From: Bacteroidota bacterium
GTDB taxonomy: Bacteria > Bacteroidota > Bacteroidia > Cytophagales > Cyclobacteriaceae
Length of the DNA: 64,000 nucleotides
Reading direction: 5' to 3'
Assembly (NCBI GenBank): GCA_023417065.1
Contig: JAEZGH010000019.1
Span: 62,001 to 126,000, forward strand
A program made the translations under genes and the position numbers. Positions within the stretch are counted from its first letter, which is position 1. Every line of letters starts with the position of its first letter. The notes beneath the pieces are model-generated. The model saw nothing but the letters and a program-made list of their open reading frames with translations. It had not been told where the DNA came from and did no database searches. This document shows positions 50,690 through 60,405 of the stretch, piece by piece.

Positions 50690-51628
50690 ATGAAACTTCT
50701 TACCAGTTTTGCGCTGAGTATATGTATACTCCTGTGCAGTTTAATGTCCGCGTCGGCGCAAACGCCTTCCGATGCGATGATGATGAAAAAGGGCGAGGCC
50801 TGTATCGCCGTAATCTATGACCGCGGTACTTTTGACCAGTATTGGGAAGGTACTTATCTGAGGAGCAACGAGACGATCGCCACTGTTACCCGTGTTTCTG
50901 TCGGACCTATGATCGCCATCGGTATCCTCGATCAGCTGAACTTCTATGTCGGTGTTCCTTACGTAAAAACGGAATCGTCTGAGCCTAATGGTGGGCAGCT
51001 GCAGGGGGTAAAAGGCTTCCAGGATTTATCGGTGGCACTTAAGTACCGTGTGATAAATTCAGACGCAGGCAGTGGAAAATTGTCAGCATACATCGCCAGC
51101 GGGTTCGCATTCCCGATTACAAACTACCTGTCAGACTACCGTCCTTACAGTCTTGGCAATGGAACGCAGGAGTTAAGTCTCCGCGGGATCGTACAATACC
51201 GCCTGAACATGGGCCTTTATGTCCGCGCGATGGGTGGACACCTCTTCAGAGGACAAACCCAGGCTGAACGCGACTACTACTATAACAACGGTTCTTACTA
51301 CACGCGTTGGATGGATGTTCCCAGCGCCTGGGAATACAATGCCGTTGTTGGATTCTGGCTCTTCGACAATGCACTGAAAATTGAAGGCTCCTACTACAAA
51401 CTCGAGTCTACCAGCGGCGACGATATCCGTAAGTATAATGCCGCACAGCCAACTAACCGGGTAATATTCGATCAGGTTGGCGTTTCGGCGCAGTACTTCT
51501 CCAAACAAATTAAAGGAGTGGGATTGCTGGCCTATTACAATCAAATGCTCAACGGCAGAAACATCGGTAAAGTGTCTGCCTTTGGCGTTGGCGCTACCTA
51601 TCAGTTTTCATTCTTGTCAGGAAAATAA
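50690..51628 (+). CDS. Outer-membrane beta-barrel protein (transporter-like)
   Basis: A 312-aa exported protein with a signal peptide ending SASAQ. Alternating hydrophobic/aromatic strands run through the whole length (for example VGPMIAIGILDQLNFYVGVPYV, LSVALKYRVI, AYIASGFAFPITNYL), and the C-terminus ends GVGATYQFSFLSGK, consistent with a 12-14-strand barrel of the type often annotated as 'transporter'. It is first of three consecutive plus-strand genes with the PAP2-type lipoprotein (11 bases away) and the TonB receptor, so it likely passes or binds the same substrate. Confidence 0.82.
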   Translation: MKLLTSFALSICILLCSLMSASAQTPSDAMMMKKGEACIAVIYDRGTFDQYWEGTYLRSNETIATVTRVSVGPMIAIGILDQLNFYVGVPYVKTESSEPNGGQLQGVKGFQDLSVALKYRVINSDAGSGKLSAYIASGFAFPITNYLSDYRPYSLGNGTQELSLRGIVQYRLNMGLYVRAMGGHLFRGQTQAERDYYYNNGSYYTRWMDVPSAWEYNAVVGFWLFDNALKIEGSYYKLESTSGDDIRKYNAAQPTNRVIFDQVGVSAQYFSKQIKGVGLLAYYNQMLNGRNIGKVSAFGVGATYQFSFLSGK

Positions 51629-51639
51629 AATCGATTCAG

Positions 51640-53187
51640 ATGAAAAAATTTATACTATCACTTATTGTTTGCAGCATCTGCGTGTCGTTTTTGATTTTGT
51701 CGTGCGACAATCACGAGATGCCGCGTTACGCGAGCTATTCTGCCTATGAGTATTCGCGACTTGATGAGGATGGCGGAAGCTGGACTCCCGTACTGCTTTC
51801 AAGCGGAAGCGAAATATCAGTCGATCCGCCTGCCGACGTGAACAGCGCCGAATACAAGGCAGAGTTAAATAAAGTTAAGGAGGCTCAGGCCAGCCTGACG
51901 AAAAAGCAGAAGGATGCCGTGAAATACTGGACAAACAATCCGGTGGTACGCTGGAACGAAATTGCGCTGGAGCTTGCTGCGAAGTACAACCTCATTCCAG
52001 GGCCGAACGCCGATGGAACCTATACGTTGCCCAATCCTGCAACGCCTGAAGGGCCTTCGCCGTTTCCGTTTGCTCACCCTGCATACACGAGCCGCATGCT
52101 GGCATATCTGAGCGTTGCGCAGTTTGATGCGTTGATTACTGTATGGAACTACAAGTTTGAATATAACCGTATGGGCCCGGCTCACTACGATAATGAAGTT
52201 GATGCCGCATACGGTCAGTCAGCCCTTCCGTCGTATCCATCAGATGGTGCTGCGATTGCCGTGGCATCCCGCGATATCCTCAAGGCGATGTTCCCCCTGG
52301 AAGTAGCCTATCTCGATGAACGCGCTGAAGAACACCTGGCGAGTCTGGTTTGGGCTGGCGCTAATGTGGAAAGCGATATTGAAGCTGGTAGGAAGATCGC
52401 TGGCGAAGTGGTGCAGGTGGCAATGAACCGCGCCAGAACTGATAATATGGGTAAAGCACAGTGTCCTAAACCGGTGTCAGATTCAATCGCCGAGTCGGCA
52501 TTCGCACGCTTTGGATGGAAATGGGAAAACATGGAGGTGCCGAAACGTCCTGTGGGCCTCGCGCCGCTTTATTGCAATGTGAAAATGTGGAGCGTGCCAA
52601 ACGTGGAGGCTGTCCGTCCAGGGCCGCCGCCGGCAATCGGTTCTCCTGAATTCAATGAAAACGTTGCTGAGCTTAAGCGCTATCAGGAGAACATGACCGA
52701 GGAGATGCGCAAGATTGCAAACTGGTGGTCCGACGGTCTTGGCTCTTATACGCCTCCAGGACACTGGAATAAGTTTGCAAAAGACTTTATCATCAAGTAC
52801 AAGGAAAATCCTCTGCGCTCCGCACGCACCATGGCGTATATGAATATGGCTATCATGGACGCCGGTGTGAGCTGCTGGGATGCGAAGTATCATTATCATT
52901 ACCCGCGTCCAATTCAAACTATCCCAGGATTCAAGACAATCCTTGGTACACCAAACTTTCCTAGCTATACATCAGGGCATAGTACGTTTTCGGCAGCAGC
53001 AGCATCCATTCTTTCGCACGTATTCCCTGCTGAAAAGGCCCTGTGTGATAAATGGGCGGAAGAAGCCGCAGAGTCGCGAATCTATGCAGGTATACACTAC
53101 CGGTTTGATGCTGAAGTAGGAAATGAACAAGGCAAGGCAGTAGCTGCCTATACATTGGAAAAAATGGTTAATGATGGAGCTGAGTGA
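51640..53187 (+). CDS. PAP2-superfamily lipoprotein, vanadium-haloperoxidase-like phosphatase
   Basis: A 515-aa periplasmic or surface lipoprotein (lipobox LILSC, Cys22). The C-terminal third has the full PAP2/vanadate-binding set: KYHYHYPRP (Lys and Arg), SYTSGHSTFS with the catalytic His, and SRIYAGIHYRFDAEVG (Arg and His). The long N-terminal helical region is as in bacterial vanadium haloperoxidase-like proteins. It may be an acid phosphatase or a haloperoxidase; motifs cannot separate these. It lies between a barrel gene and a TonB receptor it overlaps by 17 bases. Confidence 0.9.
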   Translation: MKKFILSLIVCSICVSFLILSCDNHEMPRYASYSAYEYSRLDEDGGSWTPVLLSSGSEISVDPPADVNSAEYKAELNKVKEAQASLTKKQKDAVKYWTNNPVVRWNEIALELAAKYNLIPGPNADGTYTLPNPATPEGPSPFPFAHPAYTSRMLAYLSVAQFDALITVWNYKFEYNRMGPAHYDNEVDAAYGQSALPSYPSDGAAIAVASRDILKAMFPLEVAYLDERAEEHLASLVWAGANVESDIEAGRKIAGEVVQVAMNRARTDNMGKAQCPKPVSDSIAESAFARFGWKWENMEVPKRPVGLAPLYCNVKMWSVPNVEAVRPGPPPAIGSPEFNENVAELKRYQENMTEEMRKIANWWSDGLGSYTPPGHWNKFAKDFIIKYKENPLRSARTMAYMNMAIMDAGVSCWDAKYHYHYPRPIQTIPGFKTILGTPNFPSYTSGHSTFSAAAASILSHVFPAEKALCDKWAEEAAESRIYAGIHYRFDAEVGNEQGKAVAAYTLEKMVNDGAE

Positions 53188-55372
53188 TTGTAAACCCTTA
53201 CTGAAGTTTGTTCTTTGTTTATTAACAGTCTGCAGTATCTGTCCAACTTATGCGCAAGTGCAGACCGACACCATCAAAACGACCGAGCTGCAGGAAATCA
53301 CCATACGCGGTACGAAGGTGCTCAATATTGAACGCCTTCCTGCCGTCGAGGGAACCCGGATTTGGGCCGGCAAAAAGAATGAAGTGATTTCATTCCGCTC
53401 TCTGGACGCTAACATTGCTGAAAAGAATGCGCGTCAGATCTTTGCTAAGGTGCCCGGCGTATTTGTCTACGATATGGACGGGACCGGCAATCAAATTAAC
53501 ATTTCTGCGCGCGGCCTGGACCCTCACCGGGGCTGGGAATTCAACATCCGCAGAAACGACGCCATCACTAACTCTGATATGTATGGCTATCCGGCAAGCC
53601 ATTTCAGCATGCCTATGGAAGCCATTGAACGCATTCAACTGGTACGTGGTACGGGGTCACTCCAGTACGGTGCTCAATTCGGGGGTATGCTGAATTACGT
53701 CAGCAAGATGGGAGACACCACACGCCGTTTCGGTTTCGAAAGTTTCAACAGCGTTGGTTCCTTTGGATTGCTCAGCACCTATAACGCTGTCGGCGGGCGG
53801 ATCGGAAAAGTGGATTACTACGTCTACGGAAATAAACGCGTTGCTCAGGGCTACCGGAATTCAAGTGAGTCTGTTGCCGACGCTGAAGCGGCACGTATTC
53901 GTTATCGTCCCAACAACGACCTCAGCATCGCTTTAGAGGTATCCCATTCGAAGTACATCCACCAGCTTGCAGGGGCCCTGAATGACGAGCAGTTCAAGCA
54001 GGATCCAAGACAGGCTACCCGCACGCGCAATTACTACAGCCCCGATATCTGGGTGCCGTCGCTCGAGGTAGAGTGGGCAATCAGCCAACATACCTCTCTT
54101 AAGTGGCTCACGTCTGCGGTACTTGGAACACGTGAAAGTGTAATGTTCGACAGACCCGCTGATGTCGTCGATGTTATCGATCCGGTAACGCTGGAGTATG
54201 CACCGCGCCAGGTCGACATCGACGGATATAAGAGCTACACCAGCGAATTGCGTATCCGGCACAACTACAAGTTGTTCAATGGTATCAGCATGCTTGCCGG
54301 TGGGATTCAGGTGATGCGCAACGATCTGCACCGCCGGCAACAGGGCGTCGGAAGCACGGGCAGTGACTACGACCTGGAACTCGTTCAACCTGGATGGGGC
54401 AGGGACCTTAACTTCAAGACCAACAATATTGCGCTGTTTATGGAGAACAAGTTCGAAGTAAGCCATGCGTTGTCCGTCAGTCCGGGAATCCGGATTGAAC
54501 GCGGAAAGTCAGATCTTACGGGAGAACTCAAGTATCCGTCAACGGAAATCCCGACGACTATCAGTCACGAATTTGTTCTGCTGGGTGTTAATGCTCAGTA
54601 TACATTATCTCCCTATCAGAACATTTATGCCGGATGGGCGCAATCGTATCGCCCGGTAATCCTTAAGGATATTGTTCCGGCAAGCACGTTTGAAATTGTT
54701 GATGACGACCTTCGCGATGCCGATGGTTACAATCTGGAGATCGGTTATCGGGGTATGTCCGGCAAGTTGCGCTGGGACATCAGCGCTTTCCAGGTTAGGT
54801 ATAATAACCGCCTGGGTATGCTGGTGGAAAATGACAACGAAGGCAACACCCTTTACCGCCGCACTAACATCGGAAACTCAGAGACGCGTGGACTGGAAGC
54901 CTTTATTGAATACTTCCTACCGTTTGAAAACCTGAATGTGTCTGTCTTCTCGTCTACCGCATGGCAGGACGCGCGTTATCGCGATGCATCGATCAGGGTG
55001 GGCGACCGGAACGAAGACATCTCCGGTAACAAAGTTGAAAGTGTTCCCGAGCTGATCTCGCGCAACGGTGTAAATGTCCGGTTCAGTTTCGGAAGTCTGT
55101 CTTTGTTATACAGTTACACCGGCGAAACATACGCCGATGCGCTCAACACAGAAACACCTCCGCCCAGTGGTGCGGTCGGGCTCGTGCCTTCGTATGCCCT
55201 CCTTGACCTCAACACGACCTGGAGATTGAGTCCTGCTTTGCAGCTTCGGGTGAACGTCAACAACCTCACAGATAAGCAATATTTTACGAAGCGTCCGCAG
55301 TTTTATCCGGGCCCCGGTATCTGGCCATCGGACGGACGATCCATTACGGTAACGTTTGGTATTTCGCTTTGA
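53171..55372 (+). CDS. TonB-dependent receptor, FecA/siderophore type
   Basis: A 733-aa outer-membrane receptor. The signal peptide ends near CPTYAQ; there is no STN or carboxypeptidase domain. The TonB-box region is TTELQEITIRGTKV, the plug has ARQIFAKVPGVFVYDMDGTGNQINISARGLDPHR and AIERIQLVRGTGSLQYGAQFGGMLNYV, and the barrel ends GRSITVTFGISL with the usual VNNLTDKQYFTKRP. Closest in style to ferric dicitrate or other iron-chelate receptors. Its start lies inside the end of the PAP2 gene, so translation is coupled. The ligand might be liberated or modified by the PAP2 protein. Confidence 0.92.
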   Translation: MMELSDCKPLLKFVLCLLTVCSICPTYAQVQTDTIKTTELQEITIRGTKVLNIERLPAVEGTRIWAGKKNEVISFRSLDANIAEKNARQIFAKVPGVFVYDMDGTGNQINISARGLDPHRGWEFNIRRNDAITNSDMYGYPASHFSMPMEAIERIQLVRGTGSLQYGAQFGGMLNYVSKMGDTTRRFGFESFNSVGSFGLLSTYNAVGGRIGKVDYYVYGNKRVAQGYRNSSESVADAEAARIRYRPNNDLSIALEVSHSKYIHQLAGALNDEQFKQDPRQATRTRNYYSPDIWVPSLEVEWAISQHTSLKWLTSAVLGTRESVMFDRPADVVDVIDPVTLEYAPRQVDIDGYKSYTSELRIRHNYKLFNGISMLAGGIQVMRNDLHRRQQGVGSTGSDYDLELVQPGWGRDLNFKTNNIALFMENKFEVSHALSVSPGIRIERGKSDLTGELKYPSTEIPTTISHEFVLLGVNAQYTLSPYQNIYAGWAQSYRPVILKDIVPASTFEIVDDDLRDADGYNLEIGYRGMSGKLRWDISAFQVRYNNRLGMLVENDNEGNTLYRRTNIGNSETRGLEAFIEYFLPFENLNVSVFSSTAWQDARYRDASIRVGDRNEDISGNKVESVPELISRNGVNVRFSFGSLSLLYSYTGETYADALNTETPPPSGAVGLVPSYALLDLNTTWRLSPALQLRVNVNNLTDKQYFTKRPQFYPGPGIWPSDGRSITVTFGISL

Positions 55373-55458
55373 CCTTGAGCGATGGGTCTGCAAGAATGTT
55401 CCTTTTTCCTGCAGACCTCAAAAAGCAATCTGGTTGGATTTTATATCTTGAGGCGATC

Positions 55459-57057
55459 ATGAAAAAGTGTTCGCCTCTTTTTTTGTTTTTGTGTGTTTTT
55501 GTTTTGCACGCTTCCGGGCAGAATGGCGGGACTGACGAGTCAATGCGGAAACTCGACCGTACAATTTCGCAGCGCGAGTCGTTTGACAAAGCCAAAAGGG
55601 AGCGGATTGACGAACTGAAAAGGCAACTCCGGGGCACGTCACCTCAGGACGAGTTTGCCCTCACCACCCGAATCTTCGATGAGTATAAGTCGTTCATCTA
55701 CGACTCGGCCTTCCGGTATGCCATGCGCTTGCAGGGGCTTGCCAATAAGCTGAATGATCCCGCACGTATGTCAGTCGCGAAGATTAATCTTGGGTTCGTC
55801 CTCGTTTCAGCGGGCCTTTTCAATGAGTCGCTGGATACGCTTCACACATTGAAAGCCATCACTTTGCCGGACAGCCTGAAGGGGGACTTCTATTTCCTGA
55901 TGGGAAGGACTTATTACGATCTGGCAGAGTTTAACCGGGATTCTTTTTACAATGAGCGCTATCGGAGTTGGGGAAACCGTTACCTTGATTCTGCACTGCA
56001 ATTTCTTCCGCTGAATACACCTGAATATCTCGTGGTACTTGGACTGAAAGCCATGCACACCAACGACTATGCGGCGTCGGCGACTGCTTATGAAAAGTTG
56101 CTCATTGATTTTGATGTTTCGGGCCGGGAAGAGGCCGTGGCTACAAGTACGTTAAGCTTTATCTATGGATCGCTGGGCCGTTCCGCCGAGTCGCGGGAAA
56201 TGCTTGTCAGGGCCGTGATTTCCGACATTGAGTCTTCAACCAAGGAGACCGTGGCGCTGCGGAATCTGGCCGAAGCCCTCTACCGCGAGGGCAATATTGA
56301 AAAGGCCCACGAATACATCCGGATTGCGATGGACGATGCATCCTTCTACGGCGCCAACCATCGTGTCATCCAGGTAGCTTCTATTTTCCCGCTTATTGAA
56401 GGCCACCGGCACGCCGCTGTGGAGGCGCGCAACACACTCATTACGGTGTACGCGGTTGGGATCACCCTTTTTGCTTTGCTTCTGATTGGTTTTGGATTCA
56501 TCGTTTACAAGCAAAATCAGAAGCTTGAAACCGCCAAACAGGTGATTTCCGAATCTAACGCAAAGCTTATGGAAGCAAATCATCAGTTACTGGATTCCAA
56601 CAAGATAAAGGAGGAATACATAACGTATTACTTTAACTCAACAGCTGACTACATTTCCAAGCTCGAGAACCTCAAGAAGACGATGGAGATGAAGCTGCGT
56701 ACCCGTAGCATGGAGGATTTGCGGTTCACGGTCGACAGCATCAACATCAAACACGAAAGGGAAGAGCTCTTTGTTCATTTCGACAAATTCTTTCTCAGGC
56801 TCTTCCCGGACTTCGTCACCATATTCCAGTCACTTTTCCGGGAGGAGGACCGGATTCAGCTCAAGGAAGGTCAGCTTTTAAACACAGAGCTGCGCATCTT
56901 TGCCCTGATCCGGCTCGGTATTCGCGACAATGAGAAGATTGCCCGTATCCTCGACTACTCGGTGACGACGATCTACACGTACAAGACAAGGATTCGCAAT
57001 AAGTCGATAGCTCCGGCCGAATTTGACAAACGAATAATGGCAATTCCTACCATTTGA
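55459..57057 (+). CDS. SusR-like transmembrane regulator (DUF6377)
   Basis: A 532-aa inner-membrane-spanning regulator from the ATG at 55459 (MKKCSPLFLFLCVFVLHASGQ). The periplasmic part has TPR-like helices (about 60-300). One membrane helix follows (LITVYAVGITLFALLLIGFGFIVY), then a coiled coil (KLETAKQVISESNAKLMEANHQLL), the DUF6377 core (EELFVHFDKFFLRLFPDFV) and a C-terminal HTH (LRIFALIRLGIRDNEKIARIL, SVTTIYTYKTRIRNK). Length and layout match B. thetaiotaomicron SusR. It lies just before susC on the same strand and is the likely maltose-responsive activator of the following genes. Confidence 0.9.
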   Translation: MKKCSPLFLFLCVFVLHASGQNGGTDESMRKLDRTISQRESFDKAKRERIDELKRQLRGTSPQDEFALTTRIFDEYKSFIYDSAFRYAMRLQGLANKLNDPARMSVAKINLGFVLVSAGLFNESLDTLHTLKAITLPDSLKGDFYFLMGRTYYDLAEFNRDSFYNERYRSWGNRYLDSALQFLPLNTPEYLVVLGLKAMHTNDYAASATAYEKLLIDFDVSGREEAVATSTLSFIYGSLGRSAESREMLVRAVISDIESSTKETVALRNLAEALYREGNIEKAHEYIRIAMDDASFYGANHRVIQVASIFPLIEGHRHAAVEARNTLITVYAVGITLFALLLIGFGFIVYKQNQKLETAKQVISESNAKLMEANHQLLDSNKIKEEYITYYFNSTADYISKLENLKKTMEMKLRTRSMEDLRFTVDSINIKHEREELFVHFDKFFLRLFPDFVTIFQSLFREEDRIQLKEGQLLNTELRIFALIRLGIRDNEKIARILDYSVTTIYTYKTRIRNKSIAPAEFDKRIMAIPTI

Positions 57058-57301
57058 TGCCCCGCCGGCACCTCATTTCCCTTCGAATTCATATTGATTT
57101 TTTCTTTGAGGATGCGAGTAGAAGAATCTGAATGTCAGTTTAATAACTGTAATGTGCGCCATCTTTTTCCTTGATTTTGCAGTGATTAATTGATGTCCGT
57201 TTTATCGACGAGTTTCTTTGCCATGTCCGCAAACGATTGTATTGAATGTCTACCTGCGGGACTTAAGCAATCGATCAAAAAGGAACTAACCAACTCAAAC
57301 C
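57058..57301. promoter_or_regulatory. Promoter region of the sus-type operon
   Basis: 244 bases between the regulator and susC. TGATTTTG near 57171-57178 is a 7-of-8 match to the -7 element, but no TTTG is at the right spacing, as expected for an activator-dependent promoter. No gene is seen. Confidence 0.35.
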
Positions 57302-60300
57302 ATGGCAAAAAACTATCCCCATCAACCCTCCGGTCACGCGACGGCGTCTGCACGTCACTGGCTGGGACCTGATCGAAAAAACCGGCTGTGCTACCTTGTC
57401 GGGTTTTTCGTCCTGCTATCTCTTTTTACCTTCGGCAACGCCTTTGGGCAAAACCAGAAGACGATTTCCGGATCGGTAACCGATGAAACCGGTCAGCCAC
57501 TTCCCGGAGTGAGTATCGTCCTCAAAGGATCGTCTGGTGTAGGCACATCCTCGAATATCGATGGATCCTATCGCCTTGTTCTGCCTTCCGGGGAGGACAA
57601 TCCGACCATCGTTTTTTCATTCATAGGATACAAATCCCAGGAGGTTTCTGTGGGGAACCAGACCGTCATCAATATTCAGTTTGAGTCGGATCTGACTACG
57701 CTGGGAGAGGTTGTGGTTGTCGGTTATGGTACGCAGAGCAGGAAAGACGTTACCGGATCCATCGCAACGATCTCGCAGGAACACATGAACCAGGGGGCGA
57801 TCACTAACCCGCTGCAGCAAATCGCAGGAAGGGCCCCGGGCGTATCGGTTTCTCAGATCAGCAGCGAACCCGGCTCCTCACCAAGTGTACGCATCCGCGG
57901 TATCACTTCCCTGCGTGGTGGGAATGACCCGCTGGTAGTAGTGGATGGAGTTCAGGGAAATATGGAGCTCCTCAATCAGGTTGCGCCAAGTGAGATCGAG
58001 TCAGTCGACATCCTGAAAGATGCTTCGGCTACTGCTATCTACGGATCACGTGGCGCGCCTGGGGTAATTCTGATTACCACCCGGAAAGGGCGGGAGGGTG
58101 GTACAAGTGTCGAATATAACGTTGCGGCCTCCGTTGACTATATACCTGAAAATCGGAAACTCAACGTCCTTGATGCGCAGCAGTGGTCTGAGCAAGTCCG
58201 CCTCAATGGCGTTCCCGCTTCTGTAAACCACGGATCGAACACAGACTGGTTCGACCTCCTTACGCGTCCTGGGTATACGCAAAATCATACGCTTTCTTTT
58301 GGCGGCGGATCAAAAAATATGCACTACCGCGCTGCCCTGACAGCTATCCTTCAGGATGGTGTTGTCATCAATTCCAACAACGACAAATACATCGGTAGTC
58401 TGCAGGCTACGCAGTACGCGCTCGACGACCGCCTTACGTTAACGCTGAACCTCAACAGCAGCGTCAACAACACAACAGGAAGTCCAAGCAGTATCGGTCC
58501 GGTCTCCTTTCAATCAACCCTCGTGAACCTGGCCAATATCGCGCGGCCAACCGATCCCGTGTTTGACACCGATGGCGAAACGTACTTCCGCGATCCTGTA
58601 GTATTTCAGTACATCAACCCATACGCAGTAGCGAAGAGTGTCATCAACGAAGGAAAGAACAACAACCTTTTCGGAAGTCTTCGCGCAGACCTGGAACTCA
58701 TCGACGGCCTTACCGCAGGGTGGTTTGGCAGCTGGCGGAAAACGGATCAGATGTGGGGATATTATCTCCCTGCGAAATCCACTATTGAAGATGCTATCAA
58801 CCGCAAGGGGATTGCCAGCATCGACAACAACAGAAGAGACGAGAAGTTGATGAACATTAGTCTCAACTATAGTCGCGAAATGGGCGCTCACTCCCTTTCG
58901 GCGATGGTATTGTACGAATGGCAAAACCAGGCCTATTACGGAAACTGGACCCAGGCCACAGGCTTCATCAACGATCTTACTACCTACAACCGACTTGAGG
59001 CCGGGGACCTTTCGCTGGCTTCTGCCGGGAACATGAGGTCGTATAAAAATGACCGGACCCTGGTTTCCCTCCTTGGAAGGGTTAATTATAGTTACAACCA
59101 AAAGTACCTGCTTACGGTGAGTATGCGTCGCGATGGATCTTCCGTGTTCGGTGCGAACCATAAGTGGGGTAACTTCCCGGCAGCGTCACTGGCATGGCGG
59201 ATAGAAGAAGAATCATTCATGGAGAATCAGAATGTATTCCAGTCACTGAAGCTACGCGGCGGCTACGGGATTACGGGTAACCAGCAGGGACTCGGTCCTC
59301 AGCAGTCTATCGCGCTGGTCCAGTCAGCAGGAGTTGCGTACTTCGGCGGAACGCAGATCACCAACTTCAACGTAACGCAAAATCCGAACGCAGATCTTCG
59401 CTGGGAAACGCGTAAGCAGTCAAATCTCGGTATTGACTTTAGCCTTCTCGATAACAGACTCAGCGGTTCAGTTGACGTGTTCCGCGCGGTAACGGATAAT
59501 CTGCTCTTTGAATACGTGGTGCCACGCCCGCCCTACCAGCACGACAGGATGATTGCCAACATTGGTAGTATGCTGAACAAGGGTATTGAGATCGCACTTG
59601 GTTATGATCTGATCAAAACGGATAACACAACACTGACCCTGGGTGGAAACGTGTCGTTCCTGAATAACGAGGTATTGACTCTTGGCGGTTCACTCAATGG
59701 TATTCCAATGAACACCAACTATGTGGGATGGGGCGCTACCGGCGCTTACCTGATCGAAGGTCATCCCATAGGAACGTTCAACATACTCAAACATACTGGT
59801 GTGGATGAAACCGGCGAGGAGACTGTACTTGACCGCGATGGCAACGGTATCATCGATCAGGGGAACACGAGCCCGGATAGGTACATCGCGGGATCCGCGT
59901 TGCCGACCTATACGTATGCCGTTACGCCCACGCTTCGGCATAAGAACCTGGACGTGTCGATGCTCTGGAGAGGATCAGGAGGTAATAAGATTTACAACAA
60001 CATGCGTCATAGTCTGAGTATGCTCGAGATTCTCGGACGCGCCAATGTGCTGGAAAGCGCTGTCGGGCTGGGTATGCGCACTTCACAGTATGCTTCTGAC
60101 GTATGGCTTGAAGACGGCTCTTTCTTTCGCCTTGACAACGTCACCATGGGATATACAGTACCGCTGGGCGATGTAAAATATATCGACCGGATCCGTGTGT
60201 CTTTCACAGGAAACAATCTGCTGTTATTCACCAGCTACAGCGGTGTCGATCCTGAGATCAACGTCAGTGGAAGCAACCCAGGTGGCTTTGACCTGAATAC

Positions 60301-60373
60301 GTTTGGTGGAGACCGCGGTGCTTATCCCCGTGCGAGAAGCTTTGCAGTAGGGGTGAACGTTGTTTTTAAATGA
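57302..60373 (+). CDS. susC: SusC-like TonB-linked outer-membrane transporter (alpha-glucan locus)
   Basis: A 1023-aa receptor. A long n-region and signal peptide end near FGNAFGQ. The carboxypeptidase-like domain (ISGSVTDETGQPLPGVSIVLKG, about 55-140) is followed directly by EVVVVGYGTQSRKDVTGSI and the plug (VRIRGITSLRGGNDPLVVVDG), then the barrel ending AVGVNVVFK. There is no STN domain, consistent with control by the SusR-like protein rather than by an ECF sigma. Pairs with the SusD 32 bases downstream; the SusE-like and GH13 genes that follow indicate malto-oligosaccharides as cargo. Confidence 0.95.
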   Translation: MAKNYPHQPSGHATASARHWLGPDRKNRLCYLVGFFVLLSLFTFGNAFGQNQKTISGSVTDETGQPLPGVSIVLKGSSGVGTSSNIDGSYRLVLPSGEDNPTIVFSFIGYKSQEVSVGNQTVINIQFESDLTTLGEVVVVGYGTQSRKDVTGSIATISQEHMNQGAITNPLQQIAGRAPGVSVSQISSEPGSSPSVRIRGITSLRGGNDPLVVVDGVQGNMELLNQVAPSEIESVDILKDASATAIYGSRGAPGVILITTRKGREGGTSVEYNVAASVDYIPENRKLNVLDAQQWSEQVRLNGVPASVNHGSNTDWFDLLTRPGYTQNHTLSFGGGSKNMHYRAALTAILQDGVVINSNNDKYIGSLQATQYALDDRLTLTLNLNSSVNNTTGSPSSIGPVSFQSTLVNLANIARPTDPVFDTDGETYFRDPVVFQYINPYAVAKSVINEGKNNNLFGSLRADLELIDGLTAGWFGSWRKTDQMWGYYLPAKSTIEDAINRKGIASIDNNRRDEKLMNISLNYSREMGAHSLSAMVLYEWQNQAYYGNWTQATGFINDLTTYNRLEAGDLSLASAGNMRSYKNDRTLVSLLGRVNYSYNQKYLLTVSMRRDGSSVFGANHKWGNFPAASLAWRIEEESFMENQNVFQSLKLRGGYGITGNQQGLGPQQSIALVQSAGVAYFGGTQITNFNVTQNPNADLRWETRKQSNLGIDFSLLDNRLSGSVDVFRAVTDNLLFEYVVPRPPYQHDRMIANIGSMLNKGIEIALGYDLIKTDNTTLTLGGNVSFLNNEVLTLGGSLNGIPMNTNYVGWGATGAYLIEGHPIGTFNILKHTGVDETGEETVLDRDGNGIIDQGNTSPDRYIAGSALPTYTYAVTPTLRHKNLDVSMLWRGSGGNKIYNNMRHSLSMLEILGRANVLESAVGLGMRTSQYASDVWLEDGSFFRLDNVTMGYTVPLGDVKYIDRIRVSFTGNNLLLFTSYSGVDPEINVSGSNPGGFDLNTFGGDRGAYPRARSFAVGVNVVFK

Positions 60374-60405
60374 CAGGATGTGTCCAACAAGCAAAATAAC
60401 AAGAC

